Positions 1-8,640 are shown, numbered from the stretch's first letter. The stretch: 64,000 nucleotides of DNA from Candidatus Defluviilinea gracilis (GCA_016716235.1 JADJWS010000001.1:434001-498000); one strand, 5' to 3'. Notes: generated by a model not told the origin, from the letters alone. A program made the numbers and translations.

Positions 1-2350
1 AATTTCGCGCACGGGAATGTTTTGGTATGCCGGGATATGAAGGCCGCTCGATAGCGGAGGCGCGGCCCATTCAAATTGCATCGAAGTGACCAGGGTGCCG
101 TCTGGTAGTTCATGGTTTTCGAACACAAAGACATGGGAGGCATTGACCGTGACGCCCAATTTTTCGAGAACGGCATCGATCTCGTTCCGCCAGTCGGACG
201 ATTTCAGGAACCGGTTCGCCGCATCGGCGACCGCTTCGAGGATCGATTCACGGTGACGCAATCTGGCTTCGATTTGTTTCCGTTCCACCAACTCTTTTTG
301 CAGGGCGCGCTCGTCCGCTTGGCGGCGGATGGCGTTACTCAGCAAATTAGCCACCACGCGCAGCGTATCCACTTCAAAATGAGTCCATTCGCGCGCGTTG
401 TCGTAGACGTCGAAACCGACTGTGCCCCACCAGCGCCCTTCCACCACGAGAGGCACTTCTGCATGGGCTTTCATGCCGATATTTTCAAAACGGGGTTTAT
501 CTGCGGGCGAATAGGTATTCAAATTACCGGCGTAGGCTTCACCGCGTTGCAGGTGTTCGTTGGCGCTACCCGGCAGAATCTGGATGATATGCGCCTCAGT
601 GTATGAACCGTAATCGGTTGCGGTGGGGAATCCCGGGGCGGTCCATTCGCGGAACAACTTTGCCCGCTCCAAGCCATCGGGACCGGTGAAGTTTTCAAAT
701 AAGTAGGCATGCGTGGCATTCATTGCCCTGCCCAGCCGCTCCAAGACAACTTCGATCACATCCTTCCAATTGGAAGAAGTAAGGAACTGTTCGGCGGCAA
801 ACATCACCGCTTCGAGCACAAATTCGCGTTGGCGAAGGTTCACTTCGATCAGAGTCCGTTCAGATAACTCAGTTTGCAAATTGGAAAACAAGCGGGAGTT
901 TTCGAGGGCAATACCGATATGCTCGCCCAAGGTCGAGATTAATTTGAAGTCGGCTTCTGTTAATTTCACTCCTTGCGTGCTTTCCACGTTGAGTATCCCC
1001 ACAAAGGTTCCCTGATCGAATAGCGGTATGCAAATTTCAGAGATGACGCCTTCCACCGCCTGCCGGTACAAGGAATTTGTGGAGACATCCTCAATAAATT
1101 CGGGAACGCCAGTCCGCGCGACCTTGCCGATCACGCCTTCCTCGAGGGTAATGGTTGTATAGGGAGTCTCATACCCCACCTGATGTTGCATGATCAATAC
1201 CCCATCTTGTAGTAAATACAGGCTGACCTGTGTGTACCCGAATGATTCGGCGATCGATTCGACAACATTGAAGATCACCCCGCGTCGATCGATCGATTGC
1301 GCCATGGCATTGCGCACCCGGCCGATCAGGGCAAGTTCCTGCGCCTGTTTTTTAGCGGTTTCATAAAGCAGACGATACCGCTGTTCCTCCTCGATCAATG
1401 CCCGCTCGGCGCGCTGACGCTCCAATAATTCGGATTGCAAGTCGGAAAACAAACGGGAATTTTCAAGCGCAATGGCAACTTGATCGGCAAAAATGACCGC
1501 CAGTTCGGCATGGTGGCGCGTAAATTGATTCGTCTCGCATCCATCCAGGGCGATCACTCCGAAAATTTCCCCGCGCGCCTTCAGCGGTATCGCCAGCCAT
1601 GAATGAATGTAATTATGCGGCGGGATTTGAAAATCCTTCATTTGGTTCTGCACATCGAGTTTCAACAAATAAGGAACAGCGCCCTTCAAAATCGGAAGGA
1701 CGGCATTATCATCGTCGATCTCAAACTTATAGTTCCCAACCAGCAACTCGGCAGGCAGGTTCCGCCCCGCGATAAATTTTTGCTCGCGCCCATCGATCCT
1801 CCAAATCGACGCGCTATCGTATGGCACGACCCGTTTAATTTGATCGAGGATCTTCTCGATGATTTCCGAAAACTCCAGCGAGCCGACGATGCCCGCCAAA
1901 CTTTCACGCAGGGTTTCCGATTCTTGATTCTTAACCTCCAACTCGTGGATCAAGTTTTCATCATCATATTCAAGATGCTGGGGCAAGGTTGTAGCGCGGA
2001 AAATCAGGAGCGCCGACGCCTCGGAATATGCCGCGATGCGCATTTCATATCCGCGAGGCTCCGGCGCGGCCGGGTAATTGAAAGTCCAATGGGCGGGCAA
2101 GTTTGTCATCCAACACAAGGCGAACAGCAGACAAGGCGGCTGAACAAACTTGGGGCGGCAAAAAATCACGGAGGTTTCCTCCCACGCGTTGCGCCTCATC
2201 AAAAGGCGGTTGCGCATTTCGAGCGGGGAGGCATGCCAGCACCTCGCCGTCTGCGGAAACTTCAAGGAGCGTATCCGGCAACACGCGCAACAGATCGCGA
2301 TGGTGTTCCGCCAGCAGAGACTCTTGAACCGTTTTCTTTTTTGATTTCAT
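1..2350 (-). CDS. PAS/multi-GAF sensor protein, C-terminus beyond window, frameshifted
   Basis: The minus strand reads as one long sensor that starts near 2350 and is still open at base 1, so its output domain is not visible. The first ~100 residues look like a PAS domain (LPDTLLEVSADGEVL). That frame stops at 2045, while the next frame carries on (PRGYEMRIAAYSEAS) without a stop to base 1. A +1 shift somewhere in 2051-2105 joins them. After it come GAF-like units at about 1910-1440, 1350-880, 830-310 and 260-1, separated by coiled linkers (SRLFSDLQSELLERQRAER). The last two units resemble each other (AANRFLKSSDWR versus AAEQFLTSSNWK). Such proteins usually end in a histidine kinase or cyclase, but this one cannot be assigned. 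The shift may be a sequencing error or a real lesion. Confidence 0.75.
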
Positions 2351-2382
2351 GAGTTTGATGCGCGCAAAAAGGCGCAGTCAGC

Positions 2383-2388
2383 ATTATA
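2383..2388 (-). promoter_or_regulatory. Candidate -10 box for the PAS/GAF sensor
   Basis: A perfect TATAAT on the minus strand, 32 bases upstream of the ATG. No convincing -35 box is seen at 16-18 bp. Confidence 0.35.
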
Positions 2389-2429
2389 GTGGAATCCCGC
2401 CAGAATCGCTTCCCAATTTCGTTGAAATA

Positions 2430-3182
2430 TCAGGGAGCGCAAATAGCCTTGAAGGGTTCCCGGGTCGTCACAATATTCGGCTCCAGCGTTTGGACGATCA
2501 TGGCGTAATCTCTCGCGCTTCGCACCTGATAAAAATCCTGCGCGCGTTTTACGCCTCCCTCCTCAAACTGGATGGACATCTCCTGCGATGTATCGCCCGT
2601 GCTTTCCTCCTTCCACATCCAAACCACATTGGACGGACCGTATGCCGCGATCTCCACAGTGATGGTGACCAGGCGGGGGAACGAGTCGCATGCCACGTTC
2701 ATCGCCGCCGGGTCGATGCTCACGAGTACGGCTGATACAGTGACCGGAGGCGCTGTCGCCACTGGCACCGCCTCGGTGTTGCCCTCCGTATCGGTGAAGT
2801 CGGAGGACAGCCAGCAGATTGTCGATGGATCGCTCGGGTTCCGAACCTGCCACCATGCAAGGTCGGGGCTTTTACCGATCACTTCGGCAAATTTCCCGGG
2901 GTTCAGTTCTCCCACAACCGAATAGGCAATGCCCGGACCAAAGCGGCAATTCACGATGTGCTCCTTGGGATAGGCAACCACAAGCCTTAGGGACAATGTC
3001 GGCGTGGGGGTGGGCAATGCGTAGGTTAGGAAGGTTTCGATCGGGACGATCGAAGGCGTGGAATTGTCCGCAGGCGGCGTATCCGGTTTCAATGGAGGAA
3101 GAGGCGTTTGTGTCCCCGATGGTAAATTGCACGAAGCGGAAATCAACATGAGAACGGCGGCGTATCCTATTATTCTCCTCAT
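2430..3182 (-). CDS. Lipoprotein with SH3b-like domain
   Basis: A 250-aa protein with a lipoprotein signal peptide (lipobox SASC, Cys18), so it is probably anchored outside the cytoplasmic membrane. A Pro/Thr-rich linker covers residues ~20-65. A bacterial SH3-like (SH3b) motif follows at ~68-125 (VNCRFGPGIAYSVVGEL, WWQV, CWL), a fold that commonly binds peptides or cell wall. The C-terminal ~100 residues look beta-rich and are not recognised. A strong AAAGGAGG precedes the start. The gene lies upstream of, and in the same direction as, the PAS/GAF sensor, with an 80-bp gap. The SH3b call is from the pattern only. Confidence 0.7.
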   Translation of the reverse strand: MRRIIGYAAVLMLISASCNLPSGTQTPLPPLKPDTPPADNSTPSIVPIETFLTYALPTPTPTLSLRLVVAYPKEHIVNCRFGPGIAYSVVGELNPGKFAEVIGKSPDLAWWQVRNPSDPSTICWLSSDFTDTEGNTEAVPVATAPPVTVSAVLVSIDPAAMNVACDSFPRLVTITVEIAAYGPSNVVWMWKEESTGDTSQEMSIQFEEGGVKRAQDFYQVRSARDYAMIVQTLEPNIVTTREPFKAICAP

Positions 3183-3304
3183 TCATCCTCCTTTGTGTCA
3201 TCATCTTAGCGCGAGAAAAATGCGACCGCAATAGGTCTTATGGTCTGGCAGGAATGTGATACAATGGTTTTAGAACATTTTTTCTGTTTTGAAAGGAAGC
3301 CCAC

Positions 3305-4462
3305 ATGAGCAAACGAGTCCTGATATTGGTTGGAACGACCAAGGGCGGGTTTATTTTCGAGAGCGATGAGAAACGCAAGAAATGGGAGATGAGCGACATT
3401 CTGTTCAAAGGTTGGAATGTGATGCACATGCAAATGGACCCGCGCGACCAGCGGCTGTACGCGGCGACGAGTCACTTTGTATATGGTCCAACCATCCATC
3501 ACTCGGACGACCTCGGCAACACGTGGACGCAAGCGAAGGAGTCGCCTGCCCTGTCGCGAGGGTCGAAGTCGGGCAGACCAGCCAGCACGATGGATGAAGC
3601 GTTCATTTCCGAAGGCGGCGAGAGCATCAAAGAAAAACCTGAGAAGATGATCAAAGTATGGAATATCAAGCCCGGGCGCGCGAGCGAGCCGAATGTGTTG
3701 TATGCGGGGGCGCAACCCGCTTCGTTGTTTGTGTCGAAAGATCGCGGCGATACGTGGACTTTGAATGAAAGTCTGTACGATCATCCTCAACGCGGAGAAT
3801 GGGGACCGGGCGCGGGCGGGTTGACCCTGCACACGATTCTGCTCGACCCAACAAACGATCAGCGCATGTACATTGCCGTGTCAGCCGCAGGATGTTATCG
3901 CACCGACGATGGCGGCGTGACGTGGAAACCGTATAACAAAAATGTGCGCGCCGATTTTATGCCCGATAAATATCCGGAGTTCGGTCAATGCGTGCATAAA
4001 ATGACGATGCACCCGGCAACGCCGAATGTGTTGTATCAGCAAAATCACTGCGGCGTGTATCGCAGTGACAACTTCGGCGAAGATTGGGTTGACATCGGCG
4101 AGGGCAAGTTGCCGACGCCTTTTGGTTTTGCGATTGGCGTGCATCCGACGGATCCGCGCACGATTTACACCGTGCCGGAAGAAAGCCAGGAATATCACAT
4201 CAGCGTGGATGGGCAGTTTGCGGTCTGGCGTAGCCGCGACGCGGGCAATTCGTGGGAAAAACTCACAAAGGGATTACCCGAACGCGCTCACGTGGATGTT
4301 CTGCGCGAAGCGATGGGACTCGATTCGTTCGAGGATGCCGGGGTGTACGTCGGCACGAACACGGGTCAACTGTTTTACACGCGCGATTCGGGCGACAATT
4401 GGGAATTGCTGGCAGATTTCCTGCCGCCGATCCAATCGGTGGAAGCGGCGGTGGTTGGATGA
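3305..4462 (+). CDS. BNR/sortilin-like beta-propeller protein
   Basis: A 385-aa protein without a signal peptide. It carries repeated Asp-box (BNR) motifs of the form S.D.G.TW: HSDDLGNTW, SKDRGDTW, TDDGGVTW, SDNFGEDW, SRDAGNSW and TRDSGDNW. About six are visible, spaced 50-70 residues apart. This is the signature of the sialidase/VPS10 beta-propeller fold, but no sialidase catalytic residues can be assigned, so an enzymatic role should not be inferred. It is probably a cytoplasmic or peripheral propeller of unknown substrate. The start is supported by GAAAGGAAG 8 nt upstream. It is convergent with the next gene across a bidirectional hairpin. Confidence 0.75.
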   Translation: MSKRVLILVGTTKGGFIFESDEKRKKWEMSDILFKGWNVMHMQMDPRDQRLYAATSHFVYGPTIHHSDDLGNTWTQAKESPALSRGSKSGRPASTMDEAFISEGGESIKEKPEKMIKVWNIKPGRASEPNVLYAGAQPASLFVSKDRGDTWTLNESLYDHPQRGEWGPGAGGLTLHTILLDPTNDQRMYIAVSAAGCYRTDDGGVTWKPYNKNVRADFMPDKYPEFGQCVHKMTMHPATPNVLYQQNHCGVYRSDNFGEDWVDIGEGKLPTPFGFAIGVHPTDPRTIYTVPEESQEYHISVDGQFAVWRSRDAGNSWEKLTKGLPERAHVDVLREAMGLDSFEDAGVYVGTNTGQLFYTRDSGDNWELLADFLPPIQSVEAAVVG

Positions 4463-4503
4463 AAACGTAGGACGAGATGCGCAAAGCGTCTCGTCCTACG
4501 TTT
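4463..4503. terminator. Bidirectional hairpin between convergent genes
   Basis: Perfect 15-bp arms (AAACGTAGGACGAGA / TCTCGTCCTACGTTT) with an 11-nt loop, lying between two convergent genes. The inner part resembles a second hairpin at 15387-15412, so it may also belong to a dispersed repeat family. Confidence 0.6.
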
Positions 4504-4539
4504 GTGTTGCAATAAACTTCCGAGGACAGGATTTCACTA

Positions 4540-5109
4540 CTAATAGAGCGGGAGTATGTTTTTTTCAATCCATGTTGAATCTCGGTTTTCCAGAATCACG
4601 CGATAATATTCGATAAAGTTGGTTTCATCCCCGCTATAATAATGTTCGGCCAGGAATAAAGATTTGACCCCATCAGAGTAAACAAATGCAAAGAATATCG
4701 CGGCAATCGCTCGTTCTTGGAAGAATCTTTCCAGATCCTCGCTTGTACATTCTCGCTTTGAGCGGGTCTCATAAAACCAGCATTGGCGCACATCTTGCCT
4801 GCCCGATGGAACCCCATAGAGCACATTGCCCCTAATCTCTAATTGCGACAGGACAATCAAGACCGGGCGGCTATAACTAATGTCTCGAACTGCAATGCGC
4901 GCGACGAATTCTTCCACAGTTTCGTTTTCAAATTGGACGAGAGGGTCCCGGAGTGGGGGAATTCCGATGAATACTTCAGAAGTGGATTGTGGTTGAATCG
5001 GCGTGGCGGTAGGGTCAAGTACAACAGTTGGCGCAGGCTCACGGACGCAACTTGGTATGATCAACACGCAAACCAAAGATATGACTGCTATGGACCGATT
5101 AACAAACAT
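4540..5109 (-). CDS. Putative lipoprotein, unknown function
   Basis: A 189-aa protein with an N-terminal hydrophobic segment and a lipobox (IIPSC), followed by a Thr/Pro-containing linker and a ~130-residue globular part with no recognised motif. AGGTGAACG lies just before the ATG. It is a probable surface lipoprotein, and no function can be proposed. Confidence 0.6.
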   Translation of the reverse strand: MFVNRSIAVISLVCVLIIPSCVREPAPTVVLDPTATPIQPQSTSEVFIGIPPLRDPLVQFENETVEEFVARIAVRDISYSRPVLIVLSQLEIRGNVLYGVPSGRQDVRQCWFYETRSKRECTSEDLERFFQERAIAAIFFAFVYSDGVKSLFLAEHYYSGDETNFIEYYRVILENRDSTWIEKNILPLY

Positions 5110-5269
5110 CGTTCACCTGCCAATTCCGAACTGATACCTTCGCGCTTCACAATTAACATAATAATTCCTTTTGCTTACCACTACATTAAAATCGGTGGTG
5201 AAGGTTTTGTTAGAGCCGGCATCATACTCTTCTTTTTCTTTCGCAACCAGCGGAGTTATAATCGCCGAG

Positions 5270-5310
5270 CAATCGTAAATCGAAAATCTGAAATCGTAAA
5301 TCGGAGAATC
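5270..5310. repeat. Low-complexity AATCGTAAATC-type repeat
   Basis: Degenerate units of ~10 nt (AATCGTAAATC, AAAATCTGAAATCG, AATCGTAAATCGG) fill the space directly before surE. A similar block lies before cbiQ (29817-29880). A TATAAT at 5257-5262 may be the surE -10 box. Confidence 0.6.
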
Positions 5311-6078
5311 ATGCATATCCTCGTAACCAACGACGACGGCGTCCAAGCGCCGGGACTGCTCGCCCTCGCGCAGGAAGTTCGCAAACTTGGCAAAGTGACC
5401 GTGTTCGCGCCTGATAAAAATTGGTCTGCATCGGGACATGTGAAAACGCTGGATCGTCCATTGCGCGTGCGCGAAACGACTCTTGCAGATGGAACATCCG
5501 CGTTCATGTCTGACGGCGCGCCGTCGGATTGTGTCGCGTTGCCATTGCTTGGGTTTCTCGAAGAAAAAGTTGATCTGGTCGTTTCAGGGATCAATCCCTA
5601 CTCGAACATCGGTCACGATGTAACTTACTCTGGGACTGTGACCGCCGCGATGGAAGCGGTGATCACTGGCGTGAAGGGAATCGCGTTCTCGCTGGCTTCG
5701 CAAGATAAACCTGCGAACACCGTCACCGACTACAGCCACGCCGCGCAAGTGGCACGAGTAGTGACTCAAAAGGTCATCGAGCAGGGACTGGCGGAGGGCG
5801 TGGTGTTGAATGTCAACATCCCCTATTTGAGTTTTGATGCGATCAACGGATATGCCATCACGCGGCAGGGAATGCGCGTGTACCGCGACGCGCTCGATAA
5901 GCGCATTGACCCGCGCGGGCGTCCCTATTATTGGATCGGCGGCGACGAGCCGACAGGTGTCAATGAAGAGGGAACGGATGTCGGCGCGTTGGCAAGCGGA
6001 TACGTTTCCATCACGCCGTTGCAATTGGACTTGACGAATTACAAGGCGATGGATGTGTTGAGGAAGTGGGAGTTTTGA
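5311..6078 (+). CDS. surE: 5'/3'-nucleotidase SurE
   Basis: SurE is a metal-dependent nucleoside-monophosphate phosphatase. The start at 5311 gives MHILVTNDDGVQAPG, with the family's metal-binding Asp-Asp (NDDG) at residues 8-9. SDGAPSDCV, VSGINPYSNIGHDVTYSGTV and the C-terminal DVGALASGYVSITPL are further SurE motifs. The resulting 255 aa is the normal family length. The open frame extends upstream to about 4843, but that part is an artefact crossing a repeat block and the antisense of a lipoprotein gene. It is followed by a small zinc-ribbon-like gene and an alkyltransferase-like gene in the same direction. Confidence 0.92.
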   Translation: MHILVTNDDGVQAPGLLALAQEVRKLGKVTVFAPDKNWSASGHVKTLDRPLRVRETTLADGTSAFMSDGAPSDCVALPLLGFLEEKVDLVVSGINPYSNIGHDVTYSGTVTAAMEAVITGVKGIAFSLASQDKPANTVTDYSHAAQVARVVTQKVIEQGLAEGVVLNVNIPYLSFDAINGYAITRQGMRVYRDALDKRIDPRGRPYYWIGGDEPTGVNEEGTDVGALASGYVSITPLQLDLTNYKAMDVLRKWEF

Positions 6079-6119
6079 GAGCAGTGATCGAGTGAACAGT
6101 GAGCAGTGATCAGTAAACC
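6079..6119. repeat. Low-complexity AGTGAACAGTGAGCAGTGATCAGT-type repeat
   Basis: Variants of an 8-9-nt unit (AGCAGTGATCG, AGTGAACAGTG, AGCAGTGATCAGT) fill the whole gap between surE and the next gene. A similar run (CAACAGTGAGCAGTTATCAGT) is found inside the RHS gene near 32660. Confidence 0.65.
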
Positions 6120-6401
6120 ATGTCCTTCCTCAAAAAGCTCTTCTCCAGCGAACCTGCCAAGCCTGAGAAAAAATATCTCACCTTCCATGTGAAATGCAAT
6201 CGTTGCGGCGAGACTCTCGAATGCCGCGTGGACTTGGACAACGACCTCAGCCTCAACGATGAAGGCAACGGCTACTTTGCCCGCAAGGGATTGATGGGAA
6301 GCAATCTGTGCTTTCAACAGATCGAAGTGGAATTAACCTTCGACTCGGCGCGTCAATTACTGGAGAAAACCATCACTGGCGGTCAATTCACCAATCTCTA
6401 G
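6120..6401 (+). CDS. Small zinc-ribbon-like protein, unknown function
   Basis: A 93-aa acidic soluble protein with one CxxC (CNRCGE) at residues 27-30 and a lone Cys later (SNLCFQQ), so at most a half zinc ribbon. No family is recognised by name. It lies between surE and an alkyltransferase-like gene, separated from both only by repeat blocks. The last codons (TNL, stop) lie within the start of the downstream repeat, so the repeat seems to provide the stop codon. Confidence 0.55.
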   Translation: MSFLKKLFSSEPAKPEKKYLTFHVKCNRCGETLECRVDLDNDLSLNDEGNGYFARKGLMGSNLCFQQIEVELTFDSARQLLEKTITGGQFTNL

Positions 6402-6450
6402 TCTCCAATTCTCTAATCCTCTTTTCCTCAATTACCAATTACTACTTACC
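6390..6450. repeat. Low-complexity TCTCTAGTCTCCAATTCTC-type repeat
   Basis: Pyrimidine-rich degenerate units (AATCTCTAGTCTCC, AATTCTCTAATCC, AATTACCAATTACTACTTACC) run up to the next ATG. Close relatives lie at 34935-34992 and 37349-37392. Confidence 0.65.
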
Positions 6451-6834
6451 ATGCGCTTTGCCTCCCCTCCCAACCAACAAGCCTATTACGAACAAGTGTG
6501 GACTCTTGTGCGGCAAATCCCGCGTGGGAAGGTTGCCTCATACGGACAGATCGCGCTGATGCTCCCTCCGCCGAACGGGGTGGAGTTCGAGGCGTACAAG
6601 GCGTTCGGTCCGCGTTGGGTGGGCGGCGCGATGGCGAACTGTCCCGACGATGTGCCGTGGCAGAGAGTCATCAATTCGCAGGGAAAGATCAGCGAACGCG
6701 CGGGCGCGGAGAGGCAACGTCAACGTTTGGAGGAGGAGGGTATTATGTTCGTGAAAGACAAGGTGGATATGAAGAAGTACGGCTGGGGCGGGCTGGACGA
6801 GACAGACGCGCCGAAGCAGGGGAATTTATTTTAG
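6451..6834 (+). CDS. Alkyltransferase-like protein (MGMT DNA-binding fold)
   Basis: A 127-aa protein of the O6-alkylguanine-DNA alkyltransferase C-terminal family. IPRGKVASYGQIA is the typical entry to the DNA-binding fold. The methyl-acceptor motif PCHR is replaced by PWQR (VPWQRVINSQGKIS). A Trp instead of Cys defines the alkyltransferase-like (ATL) proteins, which bind alkylated guanine and hand it to nucleotide excision repair instead of repairing it. The length matches stand-alone ATL proteins. Repair transfer chemistry is not expected. Confidence 0.85.
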   Translation: MRFASPPNQQAYYEQVWTLVRQIPRGKVASYGQIALMLPPPNGVEFEAYKAFGPRWVGGAMANCPDDVPWQRVINSQGKISERAGAERQRQRLEEEGIMFVKDKVDMKKYGWGGLDETDAPKQGNLF

Positions 6835-6892
6835 GAGGCGGAAACATATTCCATTGCAAGGACAGCGACTTTGCTGTAACCATGCGACTGAT

Positions 6893-6914
6893 CGCAAAGT
6901 GAACTTTGCGGCAC
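6893..6914. repeat. Dispersed hairpin repeat CGCAAAGTGAACTTTGCGGCAC
   Basis: The arms CGCAAAGT and ACTTTGCG form a short hairpin. The identical unit recurs at 27262-27283, and a variant occurs at 16924-16945. Confidence 0.7.
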
Positions 6915-6931
6915 GGGCTCCAATATTTAAC

Positions 6932-6959
6932 TTGACAAGCAGGGCAAGATTCGTACAAT
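6932..6959 (+). promoter_or_regulatory. Sigma-70-type promoter of the rhodanese-sufE leader
   Basis: TTGACA, a 16-bp spacer and TACAAT. Transcription would begin near 6966, about 4 nt before the leader-peptide ATG and about 210 nt before the rhodanese gene. Confidence 0.65.
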
Positions 6960-6969
6960 AGCCGCCAGC

Positions 6970-7023
6970 ATGAAACCGATCAATAGTTTTCAACATTGCT
7001 TGTGTCTATGGCGGGGTTCGTAA
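6970..7023 (+). CDS. Candidate Cys-containing leader peptide (17 aa)
   Basis: A short frame MKPINSFQHCLCLWRGS directly after the promoter, with a CLCL cluster near its end. Its stop codon abuts the first arm of a long hairpin. Position, Cys content and the downstream sulfur genes suggest ribosome-mediated sensing of Cys supply, as with amino-acid attenuator leaders. It has not been checked for conservation. Confidence 0.45.
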   Translation: MKPINSFQHCLCLWRGS

Positions 7024-7024
7024 C

Positions 7025-7145
7025 CACTGCCTCAGACGTTTCCGCAAGCAGTCAACTCGTCAGGCAGTGAACGCCCCCGCGCATCCATTATGCCGCGCAG
7101 GAATTGTTCGCTGTCCTTTTGTTTAAGTTGACTGCTTTTAATTTT
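7025..7145 (+). promoter_or_regulatory. Attenuator-like RNA structure upstream of the rhodanese gene
   Basis: Two overlapping structures are possible. Hairpin A pairs CACTGCCT (7025-7032) and GACG (7035-7038) with CGTC and AGGCAGTG (7058-7069). Hairpin B pairs AAGCAGTCAACT (7046-7057), in the loop of A, with a perfect complement AGTTGACTGCTT (7126-7137), immediately followed by a U-rich run. B looks like a terminator or anti-terminator that competes or interlocks with A. The arrangement after a Cys-rich mini-ORF suggests attenuation. The real switch is inference. Confidence 0.5.
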
Positions 7146-7176
7146 AACGAGACCCTACCAAAAAGAGGAAAACATC

Positions 7177-8016
7177 ATGTCGTACGCCTATCCTGAATTT
7201 CTTGTGGAGACCGACTGGGTCGCCGAACACGTGAACGATGCGAACGTCCGCATCCTCGAATCGGATGAAGACCCGTTATTGTACGCGGTGGGGCACATCC
7301 CCGGCGCCGCGCAAGTAGATTGGTTCAGCACGCTCCAACATCCGTTGCGCCGCGATTTTCTCACCAAAGAAAAGTTCGAGGAGACTCTCTCGAGCCTCGG
7401 CATTGCCAACGACACCACCGTCGTTTTTTATGGCGATAAATCCAACTGGTTCGCATGCTACGCGCTGTGGCTGTTCCAATATTACGGACACGAGAATGTG
7501 AAGATCATGAACGGCGGGCGCCTCAAGTGGGAGAAGGAGAACCGGCCGCTGGTGAAGGAAATCGCCTCCTATGGGAAAACAGCCTACCGCGCGAAAGAAG
7601 CGGATCGGTCCATCCGCGCCTTCCGCGATGAGGTGTTGAAACAGTCCAACGAGAAGAAGCCGCTTGTAGACGTGCGTTCGCCGAAGGAATATTCGGGCGA
7701 GTTGATCTCGATGCCGAATTACCCGCAAGAGGGCGCCACACGCGGCGGACACATCCCCGGCGCGGTGAGCATTCCGTGGGCGACCGCCGTGAATGAAGCG
7801 GACAGCACGTTTAAGACCCCCGAAGAATTGCGCGCGTTGTATGAAGGGAAGAATATCAAAGCGGACGGCGAGGTGATCGCGTATTGCCGCATCGGCGAAC
7901 GCTCTTCGCTGACGTGGTTCGTGTTGAAATACCTGCTCGGGTATCCCGCTGTAAAAAACTACGACGGCTCATGGACGGAGTGGGGCAACCTCGTCGACGC
8001 GCCGATCGAAAAATAA
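7177..8016 (+). CDS. Thiosulfate sulfurtransferase (two-domain rhodanese)
   Basis: A 279-aa tandem rhodanese. The N-terminal domain (~8-125: VGHIPGAAQVDW, VVFYGDKSNWFACYALW) is the inactive type. The C-terminal domain (~155-275) has the active-site loop CRIGERSS with the persulfide-forming Cys, plus DVRSPKEYSGE and GHIPGAVSIPW. It would transfer sulfane sulfur from thiosulfate to an acceptor. It has an AGAGG ribosome binding site 9 nt upstream, and a ~210-nt structured leader probably controls it. The SufE-like gene follows in the same direction after 70 bp, so the pair probably handles sulfur mobilisation together. Confidence 0.92.
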   Translation: MSYAYPEFLVETDWVAEHVNDANVRILESDEDPLLYAVGHIPGAAQVDWFSTLQHPLRRDFLTKEKFEETLSSLGIANDTTVVFYGDKSNWFACYALWLFQYYGHENVKIMNGGRLKWEKENRPLVKEIASYGKTAYRAKEADRSIRAFRDEVLKQSNEKKPLVDVRSPKEYSGELISMPNYPQEGATRGGHIPGAVSIPWATAVNEADSTFKTPEELRALYEGKNIKADGEVIAYCRIGERSSLTWFVLKYLLGYPAVKNYDGSWTEWGNLVDAPIEK

Positions 8017-8027
8017 AATCCTATGAA

Positions 8028-8081
8028 ACACAAAGGACACAAAGGTTTTTTTCCTTCGTGTTCTTTGTGTCCTTCGTGGTG
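8028..8081. repeat. Dispersed hairpin repeat (ACACAAAGGACACAAAGG type)
   Basis: The left half ACACAAAGGACACAAAGG and the right half CCTTCGTGTTCTTTGTGTCC are near-complementary around a T run and fill the gap between the rhodanese and sufE genes. It may form an mRNA hairpin in the operon. Confidence 0.7.
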
Positions 8082-8086
8082 AACAT

Positions 8087-8518
8087 ATGCCCATCCCCCT
8101 CACCCTCCAAGAGATCGTAGACGATTTCGCTTCGATGACGCGCGAAGAAAAACTGGAAACGCTGATCGGGTACGCCGAGGCCTTCCCGCCCCTGCCCGAC
8201 CGTTACACAGCGCAACGCGATCGCATGGAAACCGTGCCCGAATGTATGACCGCTGTGTTCCTGGTCGCTGAGAAACAGCCCGATGATACGATCCTTTTTT
8301 ACTTCGACATTCCGCCGCAATCGCCCACCGTGCGCGGACTGGCTTCGATTCTTCGCGACGGGTTGAACGGCTCCACCCTGGGAGAGATTCTCAGCGTCCC
8401 CGCCGATTTCTACCTGCCGATGAATCTACAAGAGGCGGTTTCGCAACAACGCTTGAACGGATTCGTGGGAGTGCTGGCTCACATGAAGCACGCGGCTGTG
8501 CATCCGCAATCGGGGTGA
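8087..8518 (+). CDS. sufE: SufE-family sulfur acceptor protein
   Basis: A 143-aa SufE-like protein. SufE takes persulfide sulfur from a cysteine desulfurase for Fe-S cluster assembly. Seen: EIVDDFASMTREEKLETLIGYA at the N-terminus, LPPLPDR-like FPPLPDRY, the VPECMTAVFL segment with the acceptor Cys, and GLNGSTLGEIL. No SufS or SufBCD gene is in the window. Pairing with a rhodanese suggests the sulfur might instead come from thiosulfate. The ribosome binding site is weak, and the gene starts just after the repeat hairpin. Confidence 0.85.
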   Translation: MPIPLTLQEIVDDFASMTREEKLETLIGYAEAFPPLPDRYTAQRDRMETVPECMTAVFLVAEKQPDDTILFYFDIPPQSPTVRGLASILRDGLNGSTLGEILSVPADFYLPMNLQEAVSQQRLNGFVGVLAHMKHAAVHPQSG

Positions 8519-8603
8519 AGATAAATCGCCGAGGTAAGCGCAGGGTACGTTGACCCGAAAAGGCATGAAGTATTTGTGAAAGTTGCGATTCCTACAAAAG
8601 GAA

Positions 8604-8640
8604 CAAACCGCCGTCGAACTGATAATTCGGCGGCGGTTTG
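8604..8640. terminator. Bidirectional terminator hairpin
   Basis: The arms CAAACCGCCGTCGAA and TTCGGCGGCGGTTTG around a 7-nt loop separate sufE (+) from the convergent 1709-aa gene (-). Confidence 0.7.

Noticed and set aside
4843..5310. Upstream extension of the surE frame
   Set aside because: It lacks SurE similarity, runs antisense to a lipoprotein gene and crosses a repeat block. MHILVTNDDG at 5311 is the proper start.
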